Part shown: in pieces, positions 28,148 through 36,332 of the stretch
Layout: every line of letters begins with the position of its first letter
How positions within the stretch are numbered: the stretch's first letter is position 1
DNA from: Janthinobacterium sp. GW458P
Lineage (GTDB): Bacteria; Pseudomonadota; Gammaproteobacteria; Burkholderiales; Burkholderiaceae_D
Assembly (NCBI RefSeq): GCF_002127585.1
Contig: NZ_NEGZ01000020.1
Coordinates: 35,503-75,828 of the forward strand
Length of the DNA stretch: 40,326 nt
Direction of reading: 5' to 3'
Position numbers and translations under genes: made by a program
The notes under the pieces: generated by a model
Databases searched by the model: none
The model's input: only the letters and a program-made list of their open reading frames with translations
What the model was told of the DNA's origin: nothing

Positions 28148-29032
28148 ATGAATTCCGCCTCGTCCAATCTGACCAACAATGCCACTGCTGCAAGCGGGGC
28201 GGTCAGTCCGACCGCGGGCACCCCGGCCACGCCTGCAGCCGTGCCGGCCAGCTCCGTCCCCGTCCCTGTCGCCAGTGTCAATACCACTGTGGCGGCCACG
28301 CCCGCAGTCAATGCCTCGCCGACCTTCAGTCCCCTTTACCAGCAGATCAAGGCGCTCATTACGCAGAGCCTGCAATCGGGTGAATGGAAGCCGGGCGAGC
28401 TCATTCCCAGCGAAGTCGAACTGGCCGGCCGTTTCAAGGTCAGCCAGGGCACGGTGCGCAAGGCCATCGATGAACTGGCCGCCGAGAATCTCGTCATGCG
28501 CCGCCAGGGCAAGGGCACCTTCGTTTCCACCCACCATGAGGCGCGCGCGCACTTCCGCTTCCTGCGCCTGGTGCCGGACGAAGGCGTGCCGCATTACCCT
28601 GAAAGCAAGTTCATCGAAGTCAAGCGCGTGCGCGCGCCGGCCGACGTGGCGCGCCTGATGGACCTGAAATCCGGCGACGCCGTGATCTTCATCAAGCGCG
28701 TGCAGTATTTCGACGGCGTGCCGACCATCGTCGAGGAGCTGTGGCTGCCGGGCCTGATCTTCAAAGGGCTGACGGCCGAGCGCCTGGTGGAATACAAAGG
28801 CCCCATGTATGGCCTGTTTGAGACGGAATTTGGCACGCGCATGATCCGCGCCTCAGAACAGATCCGCGCCGTGTGCGCCGACGCGGGCGCCGCGCAATTG
28901 TTAAATATCGACCTCGGCACGCCTTTGCTCAGTTCCGAGCGCGTGTCGTTTACCTACGGCGACAAGCCAGTCGAACTGCGCCGGGGCCTGTACCTGACCA
29001 GTCGTCATCATTATCAGAATGAACTCAGCTGA
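28148..29032 (+). CDS. GntR-family (HutC/UTRA) regulator with long low-complexity N-terminus
   Basis: A 294-residue regulator. Residues 1-60 are rich in Ala, Pro, Thr, Val and Ser with no charge and look disordered. From about residue 63 there is a standard GntR winged helix (PLYQQIKALITQSLQSGEW, then IPSEVELAGRFKVSQGTVRKA and RRQGKGTFV). A UTRA ligand domain fills the C-terminal half (VKRVRAPADVARLMDLKSGD, ending VELRRGLYLTSRHHY). It sits between mdh and the sdh operon, and its upstream palindrome may be its own operator. Control of TCA genes is an inference from position. The ATG at 28148 is preferred to a TTG 18 bases upstream. Confidence 0.9.
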   Translation: MNSASSNLTNNATAASGAVSPTAGTPATPAAVPASSVPVPVASVNTTVAATPAVNASPTFSPLYQQIKALITQSLQSGEWKPGELIPSEVELAGRFKVSQGTVRKAIDELAAENLVMRRQGKGTFVSTHHEARAHFRFLRLVPDEGVPHYPESKFIEVKRVRAPADVARLMDLKSGDAVIFIKRVQYFDGVPTIVEELWLPGLIFKGLTAERLVEYKGPMYGLFETEFGTRMIRASEQIRAVCADAGAAQLLNIDLGTPLLSSERVSFTYGDKPVELRRGLYLTSRHHYQNELS

Positions 29033-29222
29033 AGCAGCGGGGCGCCCGCGGGCGTCCGGACAAGCTGCAAGGCTGAAGTGCATCGCTTGCAAAGTGCCAG
29101 TCGCAAGACGGGCATTGGAGACAGCAGAACGCGCAGGTAAAACATGGCCAGCCCCGGCGGGCCGTGCTTTGCCGGCGGTTCTGTAATTAAATTACGTGAA
29201 CTACGGAAAGTAGCGCGGTATT

Positions 29223-29250
29223 TTGTAGTAAAAAACCATTTTGGTTATAT
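29223..29250 (+). promoter_or_regulatory. Candidate promoter of the sdh operon
   Basis: TTGTAG (29223-29228) and TTATAT (29245-29250) are 16 bases apart in an AT-rich patch. The 306-base gap 29033-29338 between gntR and sdhC otherwise shows only GC-rich sequence near the gntR end, including the palindrome GCCCGCGGGC. Confidence 0.45.
29234..29246. promoter_or_regulatory. Inverted repeat inside the sdh promoter
   Basis: AACCA and TGGTT flank TTT between the predicted -35 and -10 boxes, where binding of a repressor would block RNA polymerase. The regulator is unknown. Confidence 0.4.
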
Positions 29251-29338
29251 GTAACAATAGATATTGGTATGGGTTGCGAAAATCGGCGAAAATCGCGGCT
29301 TCAATATTTAGTTGAAATTCAAAGGGGAGGTTTTTGTT

Positions 29339-29761
29339 ATGTCTGAAGCCGTAAGAGAAGTACCAAAAAAAGAACGGCCGCAATTCCGTAACATTCATGT
29401 TACCGAATTGTCGAACTACCGCATGGCTGTCGGCGCCATCGTCTCGATCCTGCATCGTATCAGCGGTTTCATCATTTTCGCCTTGCTGCCGTGCATCCTG
29501 TACATGCTGGAACTGAGCCTGCGTTCCGAAATGTCCTTCGCTTACTTCCAGGGTATCGCCTCGCACTGGTTCGTCAAGCTGATCACCCTGGGTCTGGTCT
29601 GGGCCTTCCTGCACCACTTCTGCGCCGGTATCCGCCACCTGTTCATGGATGTGCACGTCGCCATCGAGAAAGATTCGGCACGCAAGACCGCGTCGTCCGT
29701 GCTGGTCGTGAGCCTGGTGTTGACGGCCTTGGTCGCTTTGAAACTGTTTGGAGTATTTTAA
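29339..29761 (+). CDS. sdhC: Succinate dehydrogenase cytochrome b556 subunit
   Basis: A 140-residue membrane anchor of complex II. Three hydrophobic helices are present (AIVSILHRISGFIIFALLPCI, FVKLITLGLVWAFLHHF, VLVVSLVLTALVALKLF). The quinone/heme region is recognisable as HRISG at the start of helix 1 and HHFCAGIRHLFMDV after helix 2, with the axial heme His in the latter. The start is set by GGGGAGG nine bases before the ATG at 29339. The next gene begins two bases past its stop, so sdhC and sdhD are coupled. Confidence 0.95.
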   Translation: MSEAVREVPKKERPQFRNIHVTELSNYRMAVGAIVSILHRISGFIIFALLPCILYMLELSLRSEMSFAYFQGIASHWFVKLITLGLVWAFLHHFCAGIRHLFMDVHVAIEKDSARKTASSVLVVSLVLTALVALKLFGVF

Positions 29762-29763
29762 AC

Positions 29764-30129
29764 ATGGCAGACAATAATATCGGACCGAAACGCCTCGTCG
29801 TCGGTGCCCATTACGGCTTGCGCGACTGGCTGGCGCAACGCGTCACCGCCATCGTCATGGTGGCGTATGTCGCCATCTTGCTGATTTCTTTCCTGACCGG
29901 CAGCAACTTCAGCTATGAAGGCTGGGCCGGTCTGTTCGCACAGCAGTGGTTTAAATTGTTCAGCCTGGTGACCTTCGTCGCCCTGTTCTACCACGCATGG
30001 GTCGGCGTACGCGACATCTGGATGGACTACGTGAAAAGCGCTGGCCTCCGTCTGACCCTGCAAATTGCCACCATGCTGTGGTTGATCGCTTGTGCCGGCT
30101 GGACGGTACAGATACTCTGGAGTGTGTAA
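29764..30129 (+). CDS. sdhD: Succinate dehydrogenase hydrophobic membrane anchor subunit
   Basis: A 121-residue second membrane anchor of complex II, with three helices ([56 protein letters not shown]). The conserved [17 protein letters not shown] carries the second heme ligand and contacts the quinone. The start lies two bases behind the sdhC stop, and sdhA begins two bases behind its own stop. Length and topology are normal. Confidence 0.95.
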   Translation: MADNNIGPKRLVVGAHYGLRDWLAQRVTAIVMVAYVAILLISFLTGSNFSYEGWAGLFAQQWFKLFSLVTFVALFYHAWVGVRDIWMDYVKSAGLRLTLQIATMLWLIACAGWTVQILWSV

Positions 30130-30131
30130 TC

Positions 30132-31913
30132 GTGGCAGCATATAAATCTGCAATCCCTACCCGCCGCTTTGATGCGGTCATCGTTGGCGCCGGCGGTTCC
30201 GGCATGCGCGCGTCGTTGCAGCTGGCTGAAGCCGGCCTGAACGTCGCAGTTCTCTCGAAAGTCTTCCCGACCCGCTCGCACACCGTGGCGGCGCAGGGCG
30301 GTATCGGCGCGTCGCTCGGCAACATGGCCGAAGATAACTGGTTCTGGCACATGTTCGACACCGTCAAGGGTGGCGACTATCTGGGCGACCAGGATGCCAT
30401 CGAATTCATGTGCCGCGAAGCGCCGAAAGTCGTGTACGAGCTGGAACACTTCGGCATGCCGTTCGACCGCAACCCTGATGGCACCATCTATCAGCGTCCG
30501 TTCGGCGGCCACACGGCCCACTTCGGCGAAAAGCCGGTGCAGCGCGCCTGCGCGGCAGCCGACCGTACCGGTCACGCCCTGTTGCACACCTTGTACCAGC
30601 GCAACGTGCGCGCGCGTACGCACTTCTTCGTCGAGTGGATGGCGCTCGACCTGATCCGTGACGCCGAAGGCGACGTGATCGGTGTTGTTGCGCTGGAAAT
30701 GGAAACCGGCGAATGCATGATCCTGGAAGCAAAGACGACGGTCATGGCAACGGGCGGCGCAGGCCGCATCTTCGCCGCCTCGACGAATGCCTTCATCAAC
30801 ACCGGTGACGGCATGGGCATGGCGGCACGCGCCGGCCTGCCGCTGCAGGACATGGAATTCTGGCAGTTCCACCCGACCGGCGTGGCCGGCGCGGGCGTGT
30901 TGATCACCGAAGGCGTGCGCGGCGAAGGCGGCATCCTGATCAATAGCGAAGGCGAACGCTTCATGGAGCGCTATGCGCCGACCCTGAAGGATCTGGCGCC
31001 GCGCGACTTCGTTTCGCGTTCGATGGACCAGGAAATCAAGGAAGGCCGCGGCTGCGGTCCGAACAAGGACCACGTGATGCTGGACCTGCGCCATATCGGC
31101 GCCGACACCATCGCCAAGCGCCTGCCGTCGATCCTGGAAATCGGCCACAAGTTCGCCAACGTCGACGCCACCAAGGAACCGATTCCTGTCGTGCCGACGA
31201 TTCACTACCAGATGGGCGGTATCCCGACGAACATCCACGGCCAGGTCGTCACCCCGACCGGTCCGGACAATTCGGCCAAGGTCGTCAACGGCCTGTACGC
31301 GATCGGCGAATGCGCCTGCGTTTCCGTGCACGGCGCCAACCGCCTGGGCACGAACTCGCTGCTCGACCTGGTGGTCTTCGGCCGCGCGGCCGGCAACCAC
31401 ATCGTCAACAGCGGTCTGAAAGCCAAGGAAAACAAGCCTTTGCCAGCCGATGCTGCCGATTTCGCCATGGGCCGTCTGCAGCGCCTGGAAAACTCGACCG
31501 GCACGGAAACCGTGCAGGGCGTGGCCAACGACATCCGCGCAACGATGCAGAAGTACTGCGGCGTGTTCCGTACCGACGAGATGCTGAGCAAGGGCGTCGA
31601 AGAGATCATGAAGCTTGACGAGCGCCGCAAGCACGTCTCGTTTAAGGATAAATCGATGGTCTTCAACACGGCCCGCGTGGAAGCGCTGGAGCTGGACAAC
31701 CTGATCGAGACGGCGAAAGCGACCATCGTTTCGGCAGCGGCCCGCAAGGAATCGCGCGGCGCCCACGCCCAGGACGACCATCCGCAACGCGACGACGAGA
31801 ACTGGATGAAGCACACTCTGTGGTATTCGGAAGGCAACCGACTGGAGTACAAGCCAGTCGTGACCAAGCCGCTGACGGTTGATACCTTCAAACCGAAACC
31901 ACGTACTTTCTAA
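30132..31913 (+). CDS. sdhA: Succinate dehydrogenase flavoprotein subunit
   Basis: A 593-residue catalytic subunit oxidising succinate to fumarate. The FAD fold begins with [21 protein letters not shown]. The His that binds FAD covalently is at residue 50 ([17 protein letters not shown]). Active-site regions [22 protein letters not shown] and [24 protein letters not shown] are intact, and the C-terminal end [10 protein letters not shown]...PKPRTF is standard. The start is GTG at 30132, two bases after the sdhD stop, with GGAG in the end of sdhD. The covalent FAD is attached with help of SdhE, encoded downstream in the same operon. Confidence 0.98.
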   Translation: MAAYKSAIPTRRFDAVIVGAGGSGMRASLQLAEAGLNVAVLSKVFPTRSHTVAAQGGIGASLGNMAEDNWFWHMFDTVKGGDYLGDQDAIEFMCREAPKVVYELEHFGMPFDRNPDGTIYQRPFGGHTAHFGEKPVQRACAAADRTGHALLHTLYQRNVRARTHFFVEWMALDLIRDAEGDVIGVVALEMETGECMILEAKTTVMATGGAGRIFAASTNAFINTGDGMGMAARAGLPLQDMEFWQFHPTGVAGAGVLITEGVRGEGGILINSEGERFMERYAPTLKDLAPRDFVSRSMDQEIKEGRGCGPNKDHVMLDLRHIGADTIAKRLPSILEIGHKFANVDATKEPIPVVPTIHYQMGGIPTNIHGQVVTPTGPDNSAKVVNGLYAIGECACVSVHGANRLGTNSLLDLVVFGRAAGNHIVNSGLKAKENKPLPADAADFAMGRLQRLENSTGTETVQGVANDIRATMQKYCGVFRTDEMLSKGVEEIMKLDERRKHVSFKDKSMVFNTARVEALELDNLIETAKATIVSAAARKESRGAHAQDDHPQRDDENWMKHTLWYSEGNRLEYKPVVTKPLTVDTFKPKPRTF

Positions 31914-31922
31914 GGCTATACC

Positions 31923-32633
31923 ATGGCACGCACTCTCAAATTCAAAATCTACCGCTACGATCCTGACCAGGATGCCAAGCCGTACATGCAAGACCTGACG
32001 GTCGAACTGAAAGACACCGACAAGATGCTGCTCGACGCACTGCAGCGCATCAAGGCGGACGTCGATGACTCGCTGGCCCTGCGCCGCTCGTGCCGCGAAG
32101 GCGTGTGCGGTTCGGACGCGATGAACATCAACGGCAAGAACGGCCTGGCATGCACCACCAACCTGAACGAACTGTCGGAGCCTATCGTGCTGCGTCCGTT
32201 GCCAGGTTTGCCGGTCATCCGCGACCTGATCGTCGACATGACGCAATTTTTCAAGCAGTACGATTCGATCAAGCCTTTCCTGATCAACGACTCGATCCCG
32301 CCTGAAAAAGAACGCCTGCAATCGCCGGAACAGCGCGAAGAACTCGATGGCCTGTATGAGTGCATCCTGTGCGCCTGCTGCTCCACGTCGTGCCCGTCGT
32401 TCTGGTGGAATCCGGACAAGTTCGTCGGCCCGGCCGGCCTGCTGCAAGCCTACCGCTTCATCGCCGATTCGCGCGACGAAGCCACCGGCGCGCGTCTGGA
32501 CAACCTGGAAGACCCGTACCGCCTGTTCCGCTGCCATTCGATCATGAACTGCGTCGACGTCTGCCCGAAAGGGTTGAACCCGAACAAGGCGATCGGCAAG
32601 ATCAAGGAATTGATGGTCCGCCGCGCGATCTGA
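31923..32633 (+). CDS. sdhB: Succinate dehydrogenase iron-sulfur subunit
   Basis: A 236-residue iron-sulfur subunit passing electrons from FAD to quinone. The 2Fe-2S region reads RRSCREGVCGSDAMNINGKNGLAC, the first 4Fe-4S motif is CILCACCSTSCPSFWW, and the 4Fe-4S/3Fe-4S region ends with CHSIMNCVDVCPKGLNPNKAIGKIKEL. All cysteines are in place and the length is typical. TAAGG eight bases before the ATG serves as the ribosome binding site. A structured 117-base gap with three hairpins separates it from sdhE. Confidence 0.98.
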   Translation: MARTLKFKIYRYDPDQDAKPYMQDLTVELKDTDKMLLDALQRIKADVDDSLALRRSCREGVCGSDAMNINGKNGLACTTNLNELSEPIVLRPLPGLPVIRDLIVDMTQFFKQYDSIKPFLINDSIPPEKERLQSPEQREELDGLYECILCACCSTSCPSFWWNPDKFVGPAGLLQAYRFIADSRDEATGARLDNLEDPYRLFRCHSIMNCVDVCPKGLNPNKAIGKIKELMVRRAI

Positions 32634-32670
32634 TCCGTCTGATCGCGTCCGCCGGGCGCCGTTTGCGGGA

Positions 32671-32731
32671 AGAGGGTATCCTCTCTTGCCTGCAGGCGGC
32701 GCCTGCAAAGCAGCACCGTGCCGCAAGGCAC
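32671..32731 (+). other. Three hairpins between sdhB and sdhE
   Basis: Perfect stems are AGAGG-GTAT-CCTCT (32671-32684), GCAGGC-GGC-GCCTGC (32692-32706) and GTGCC-GCAA-GGCAC (32718-32731), the last with a GNRA-type loop. None is followed by a T-run, so they are more likely mRNA processing or stability elements than terminators. Confidence 0.5.
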
Positions 32732-32750
32732 ACGTAAAGTGGTAAACCAA

Positions 32751-33032
32751 ATGACAGAATCAATTTTGTCCTCGCATCAGGCCGACCCGGCCAACCGCGC
32801 CCGCCTGCGCTGGCGTTCACGCCGTGGCCTGCTGGAAAACGATATTATCCTGACCCGTTTTCTCGATGCGTATGAAACCGAATTGACCGATGAAGAAGTT
32901 GACGCGCTGACGCGTTTGCTGGATTTATCGGACAATGCGTTAATGGATCTGGTACTGGCCCGTAAAGAGCCGGAAGGCGAAGTCGACCTGCCGCATGTGC
33001 GCGCACTGCTGCAACGACTGCGCATTGCCTAG
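32751..33032 (+). CDS. sdhE: Succinate dehydrogenase FAD assembly factor
   Basis: A 93-residue SdhE (formerly YgfY/CptB, DUF339). The conserved RGxxExD motif is RGLLENDIIL, at residues about 24-33, and DEEVDALTRLLDLSDNALMDLVL forms the helical bundle typical of the family. SdhE promotes covalent attachment of FAD to SdhA. The ATG at 32751 gives the normal length; an in-frame start 11 codons upstream would run through the hairpin region. Its location after sdhB is the expected betaproteobacterial arrangement. Confidence 0.93.
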   Translation: MTESILSSHQADPANRARLRWRSRRGLLENDIILTRFLDAYETELTDEEVDALTRLLDLSDNALMDLVLARKEPEGEVDLPHVRALLQRLRIA

Positions 33033-33154
33033 ACGCCTGGGCGATATATTGCAAACGGTGCGAGTGGCGCGCTGTAGCCCCGCCAGAGCGCGGTGCGAAT
33101 TGCAGCCAGAATTTTTGATTTTAATTTCGACTCACTCCCGAGAAGGAAGAGCCC

Positions 33155-34456
33155 ATGAATACCTCTGACACAAAAGCTACCCTGTCGTTCTCCGATGGCA
33201 GCCCATCGCTTGAATTTCCCATCTACAAAGGCACGGTTGGCCCGGACGTCATCGACATCCGCAAGCTGTACGCCGGTAGCGGCAAGTTCACCTACGACCC
33301 AGGCTTTATGTCGACGGCCGCCTGCAACTCGTCGATCACCTATATCGACGGCGACAAGGGCGAGTTGCTGTACCGCGGTTACCCGATCGAACAGTTGGCC
33401 GTCAACGCCGACTTCATGGAATCGTGCTACCTGCTGCTGAACGGCGAATTGCCGAACGCGGCGCAGAAAGCCAAGTTCGTCGACACCGTCACCAAGCACA
33501 CGATGGTGCACGAACAGATGCAATTCTTCTTCCGCGGCTTCCGCCGCGACGCGCATCCGATGTCGGTCCTGGTGGGCACCGTCGGCGCGCTGGCGTCGTT
33601 CTACCATGACTCGCTGGACATCAACGACCCGCGTCACCGCGAAGTGTCGGCCATCCGCCTGATCGCCAAGATGCCGACCCTGGTCGCCATGACCTACAAG
33701 TATTCGGTCGGCCAGCCGTTCGTGTACCCGCGCAACGACCTGTCGTACAGCGCCAACTTCATGCACATGATGTTCGCCAACCCGTGCGAAGAGTACAAGG
33801 TCAACGACGTGCTGGTGCGCGCCCTGGACCGCATCCTGATCCTGCACGCGGACCACGAGCAGAATGCATCGACTTCGACCGTCCGTCTGGCCGGTTCGTC
33901 GGGCGCCAACCCGTTCGCCTGTATCGCTGCCGGCATCGCCTGCCTGTGGGGCCCTGCCCACGGCGGCGCCAACGAAGCGGCACTCAACATGCTGAAAGAA
34001 ATCGGCACGGTCGAGAACATCCCTGCCTTCATCGCGCAAGTCAAGGACAAGAACTCCGGCGTCAAGCTGATGGGCTTCGGTCACCGCGTGTACAAGAACT
34101 TTGACCCACGCGCCAAGCTGATGCGTGAAACCTGCTACGAAGTGCTGCAAGAACTGGGTCTGCAGGACGACCCGCTGTTCAAGCTGGCGATGGAACTGGA
34201 AAAGATTGCACTGAACGACGAATACTTCGTGTCGCGCAAACTCTACCCGAACGTCGACTTCTACTCGGGCATCGTGCAATCGGCGCTGGGCATTCCTGTG
34301 TCGTTGTTTACCGGTATCTTCGCCATGGCCCGCACCATCGGCTGGATCGCCCAGTGGAACGAAATGATCGCCGATCCGGAACAGAAAATCGGCCGTCCGC
34401 GCCAGCTGTTCGTCGGTTCGACCACGCGCGAAGTGCTGCCACTGGACAAGCGTTAA
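33155..34456 (+). CDS. gltA: Citrate synthase
   Basis: A 433-residue type II citrate synthase condensing oxaloacetate and acetyl-CoA. Family signatures include [56 protein letters not shown] with an active-site His in [20 protein letters not shown] with the second, and [15 protein letters not shown] for the Asp. The C-terminus ends in [14 protein letters not shown], standard for the group. GAAGGAAGAG precedes the ATG. It lies 122 bases past sdhE with no terminator, so it may be the last gene of the sdh operon or have its own promoter there. Confidence 0.98.
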   Translation: MNTSDTKATLSFSDGSPSLEFPIYKGTVGPDVIDIRKLYAGSGKFTYDPGFMSTAACNSSITYIDGDKGELLYRGYPIEQLAVNADFMESCYLLLNGELPNAAQKAKFVDTVTKHTMVHEQMQFFFRGFRRDAHPMSVLVGTVGALASFYHDSLDINDPRHREVSAIRLIAKMPTLVAMTYKYSVGQPFVYPRNDLSYSANFMHMMFANPCEEYKVNDVLVRALDRILILHADHEQNASTSTVRLAGSSGANPFACIAAGIACLWGPAHGGANEAALNMLKEIGTVENIPAFIAQVKDKNSGVKLMGFGHRVYKNFDPRAKLMRETCYEVLQELGLQDDPLFKLAMELEKIALNDEYFVSRKLYPNVDFYSGIVQSALGIPVSLFTGIFAMARTIGWIAQWNEMIADPEQKIGRPRQLFVGSTTREVLPLDKR

Positions 34457-34480
34457 TCCACGGCTGTATCGAGCAAACAA

Positions 34481-34507
34481 AAAAAACGGGCTTCGGCCCG
34501 TTTTTTT
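34481..34507. terminator. Bidirectional intrinsic terminator after gltA
   Basis: AAAAAACGGGC and GCCCGTTTTTT enclose a UUCG-type loop (TTCG), followed by further T. It can end gltA on the plus strand and the convergent metallo-beta-lactamase-like gene on the minus strand. Confidence 0.92.
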
Positions 34508-34529
34508 ATGCGCGCAGACGAGGTCTGAA

Positions 34530-34985
34530 TCAGCCGAGCGCGGCCAGCAGGGAATGCAGGCACACGCTCGCGCCTTCGAGCGGCAGGCAGGCTTCATCGT
34601 GGACGCGGGGCAGGACGATGCGGCGCGGCGCGTTGTGCTTGAGGATGCCGCCCCAGTGAGCGACACGGGCGCCGGCCTGGCGGCGCATCGCCTCGACCGT
34701 GGCGCCGCTGGCGAGGATGTGAGCGTGTGGGAAGGCCTGCTGCAGCACGCCCAGGCCGAAATAGGCTTGCGGTTCGGCGGCGCTGATGTAGATGGTGGTC
34801 AGGCGCTTGCCGCTGGCGGCGATAGTGTGCGCCAACTGCGACGCATCGTCGCGCAGGAACTGGGCATTGACGAGGATGGCGTCCGCCACGCCGCTCAGCA
34901 GCAGCGAAGTGGATGGCGCGCGGCCCAGCACGTCCAGGCGGAAGGTTTCCAGAGGGAGGGAAGGCTGGACGGCGCGTGCAAGCAT
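34530..34985 (-). CDS. Short metallo-beta-lactamase-like protein lacking metal ligands
   Basis: A 151-residue protein that matches only the N-terminal half of a metallo-beta-lactamase hydrolase: SGVADAILVNAQFLRDDASQLAHTI, then GKRLTTIYIS and YFGLGVLQQAFPHAHILASGATVEAM. In active relatives, from my memory of the family, IYIS is followed by HGHPDH. Here residues 69-74 are AAEPQA, so all four ligands of the HxHxDH motif are replaced while the flanking residues stay. The C-terminal half, which carries the remaining ligands in the family, is absent. No internal stop or frameshift is seen and codon use looks normal, so it may be a kept pseudo-enzyme rather than decay. The start at 34985 has GAAAG upstream. 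Confidence 0.78.
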   Translation of the reverse strand: MLARAVQPSLPLETFRLDVLGRAPSTSLLLSGVADAILVNAQFLRDDASQLAHTIAASGKRLTTIYISAAEPQAYFGLGVLQQAFPHAHILASGATVEAMRRQAGARVAHWGGILKHNAPRRIVLPRVHDEACLPLEGASVCLHSLLAALG

Positions 34986-35056
34986 ATGATTCTTTCGATA
35001 TTCGATACCCTTGTCGCATATTATCCTTTCGACCAGGCGCGAGAAATAGGGTAGAT

Positions 35057-35073
35057 TGCAATACTTAGTTGCA
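35057..35073. promoter_or_regulatory. Inverted repeat in the LysR divergent region
   Basis: TGCAA and TTGCA flank seven bases between the divergent metallo-beta-lactamase-like and LysR genes, 30 bases before the LysR ATG. It is suited to autoregulation by a LysR dimer. Confidence 0.45.
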
Positions 35074-35103
35074 TGGATCGGATGAATCAATGGAGAGCCG
35101 CAG

Positions 35104-36078
35104 ATGGACCGCATAACCGCCGCGCAAGTATTTGTCGCTATTGCCGAACGCGGCAGCATGGTTGCGGCCAGCGAGGCGCTCAACATGTCGCGCGCCATGG
35201 TGACGCGTTATCTGGCCGAGATGGAGCAGTGGGCAGGGGCCCGCCTGCTGCATCGCACCACGCGCCGTTTGAGTCTGACGGATGCGGGCGATGCGACCCT
35301 GGCGCGCTGCCGCCAGATGCTCGAGGTGGCCGGCGCCATGGCCGTCACGTCGCCCGGCGGTGCCGATACGCCGCACGGCTTGCTGCGCATAACCTGTTCC
35401 CAATCGCTGGCGCAGACGGCGCTGGCCGGCGCAGTGACCGCTTACCTGCGGCGCTACCCGCGCGCCGCCGTCGATCTGCAGATGGAGAACCGCGCCGTCA
35501 ACCTGGTGGAGCAGCGCATCGACCTGGCGATCCGCATCACGAATGCGCTCGAGCCCAACCTGATCGCGCGCCAGCTGGCCAGCTGCGCCTCGGTGGTGTG
35601 CGCCGCACCATCGTATCTGGCGGCGCACGGCACGCCGCGCCGGGCGGAAGACCTGGCCCTGCATAACTGTCTCACGTACACGTATTTCGGCAAGAGCCTG
35701 TGGCAGTTCACCCACAATGGGGAAGCGCTCACTGTGCCCGTCAGCGGCCGTCTGTCGGCGAATGAATCGCTGGTCCTGCTGGTGGCGACGGTGGCGGGGG
35801 CTGGCATCGCCATGCAGCCCCGTTACTCGGCCGCGCCGCTGATCGCCAGCGGGCAGCTGGTGGAACTGCTGCCCGCCTACCAGCCGCAGGACATGGGCAT
35901 CTACGGCGTCTACACGTCGCGCCAGCACATGTCGCCCTTGCTGCGCACCATGCTTGACTTCCTGGTGGAATGGTTTGCCGGCGACCCGCAGTGGCTGGCG
36001 GCCATTGCCGCGCCCGTGTCGGCAGGCAGGCCACCTGGCCGCAAGCGCCGCGCCGGCAAGGCTGCGGACGTGACGTAA
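35104..36078 (+). CDS. LysR-family transcriptional regulator
   Basis: A 324-residue LysR regulator. The helix-turn-helix is at residues 1-60 (FVAIAERGSMVAASEALNMSRAMVTRYLAEMEQWAGARLLHRTTRRLSLTDAG). The effector domain follows (LLRITCSQSLAQTALAGAVTAYLRRYP, then IDLAIRITNALEPNLIARQLAS) with the characteristic end ESLVLLVATVAGAGIAMQPRY. The last 25 residues are basic (PPGRKRRAGKAADV). It is divergent from the short metallo-beta-lactamase-like gene, the usual relation of a LysR protein with its target. GGAGAG precedes the ATG. Confidence 0.9.
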   Translation: MDRITAAQVFVAIAERGSMVAASEALNMSRAMVTRYLAEMEQWAGARLLHRTTRRLSLTDAGDATLARCRQMLEVAGAMAVTSPGGADTPHGLLRITCSQSLAQTALAGAVTAYLRRYPRAAVDLQMENRAVNLVEQRIDLAIRITNALEPNLIARQLASCASVVCAAPSYLAAHGTPRRAEDLALHNCLTYTYFGKSLWQFTHNGEALTVPVSGRLSANESLVLLVATVAGAGIAMQPRYSAAPLIASGQLVELLPAYQPQDMGIYGVYTSRQHMSPLLRTMLDFLVEWFAGDPQWLAAIAAPVSAGRPPGRKRRAGKAADVT

Positions 36079-36160
36079 GCGCAATAGTGGCAGGCTTGCA
36101 AGCCCGGGAAAATCAACAACACGGCTTACATTTGCTTGCCAAATAAAATTCAACTAGTGG

Positions 36161-36190
36161 TTGTTGCGTTACAATACCGCGTGCTATTCT
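36161..36190 (+). promoter_or_regulatory. Candidate promoter of sucAB
   Basis: TTGTTG (36161-36166) and TATTCT (36185-36190) are 18 bases apart in the 254-base gap before sucA. A start near 36197 leaves a leader of about 135 bases that contains the structures at 36284-36317. Confidence 0.4.
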
Positions 36191-36283
36191 AAATGACGGT
36201 ATGAAGAATGCTGGCGCAATAAAAAAGCCCTTCCCCCACAACTTGATGTGCAATCCGCTAACCGGTCAGGCCGTGTCGCGGAA

Positions 36284-36317
36284 GGTTAGATTAACCCGCT
36301 AATCTCGCGAAGCGCGA
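36284..36317 (+). other. Alternative hairpins in the sucA leader
   Basis: Two overlapping stems exclude each other: GGTTA-GAT-TAACC (36284-36296) and AGATTA-(6)-TAATCT (36288-36305). A third, TCGCG-AAG-CGCGA (36305-36317), ends just before the AAGGTGAG ribosome binding site. No known riboswitch class was recognised. Confidence 0.45.
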
Positions 36318-36332
36318 AGAAAGGTGAGCAAT

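Noticed and set aside
29223-29233. TGTAGTAAAAA upstream of sdhC as a HexR-like site
   Set aside because: Only one arm matches; the second half is AAACC, not ACTAC, so there is no dyad.
30027-32750. A 907-codon open frame on the minus strand across sdhA and sdhB
   Set aside because: It spans two certain genes on the other strand and shows no domain.
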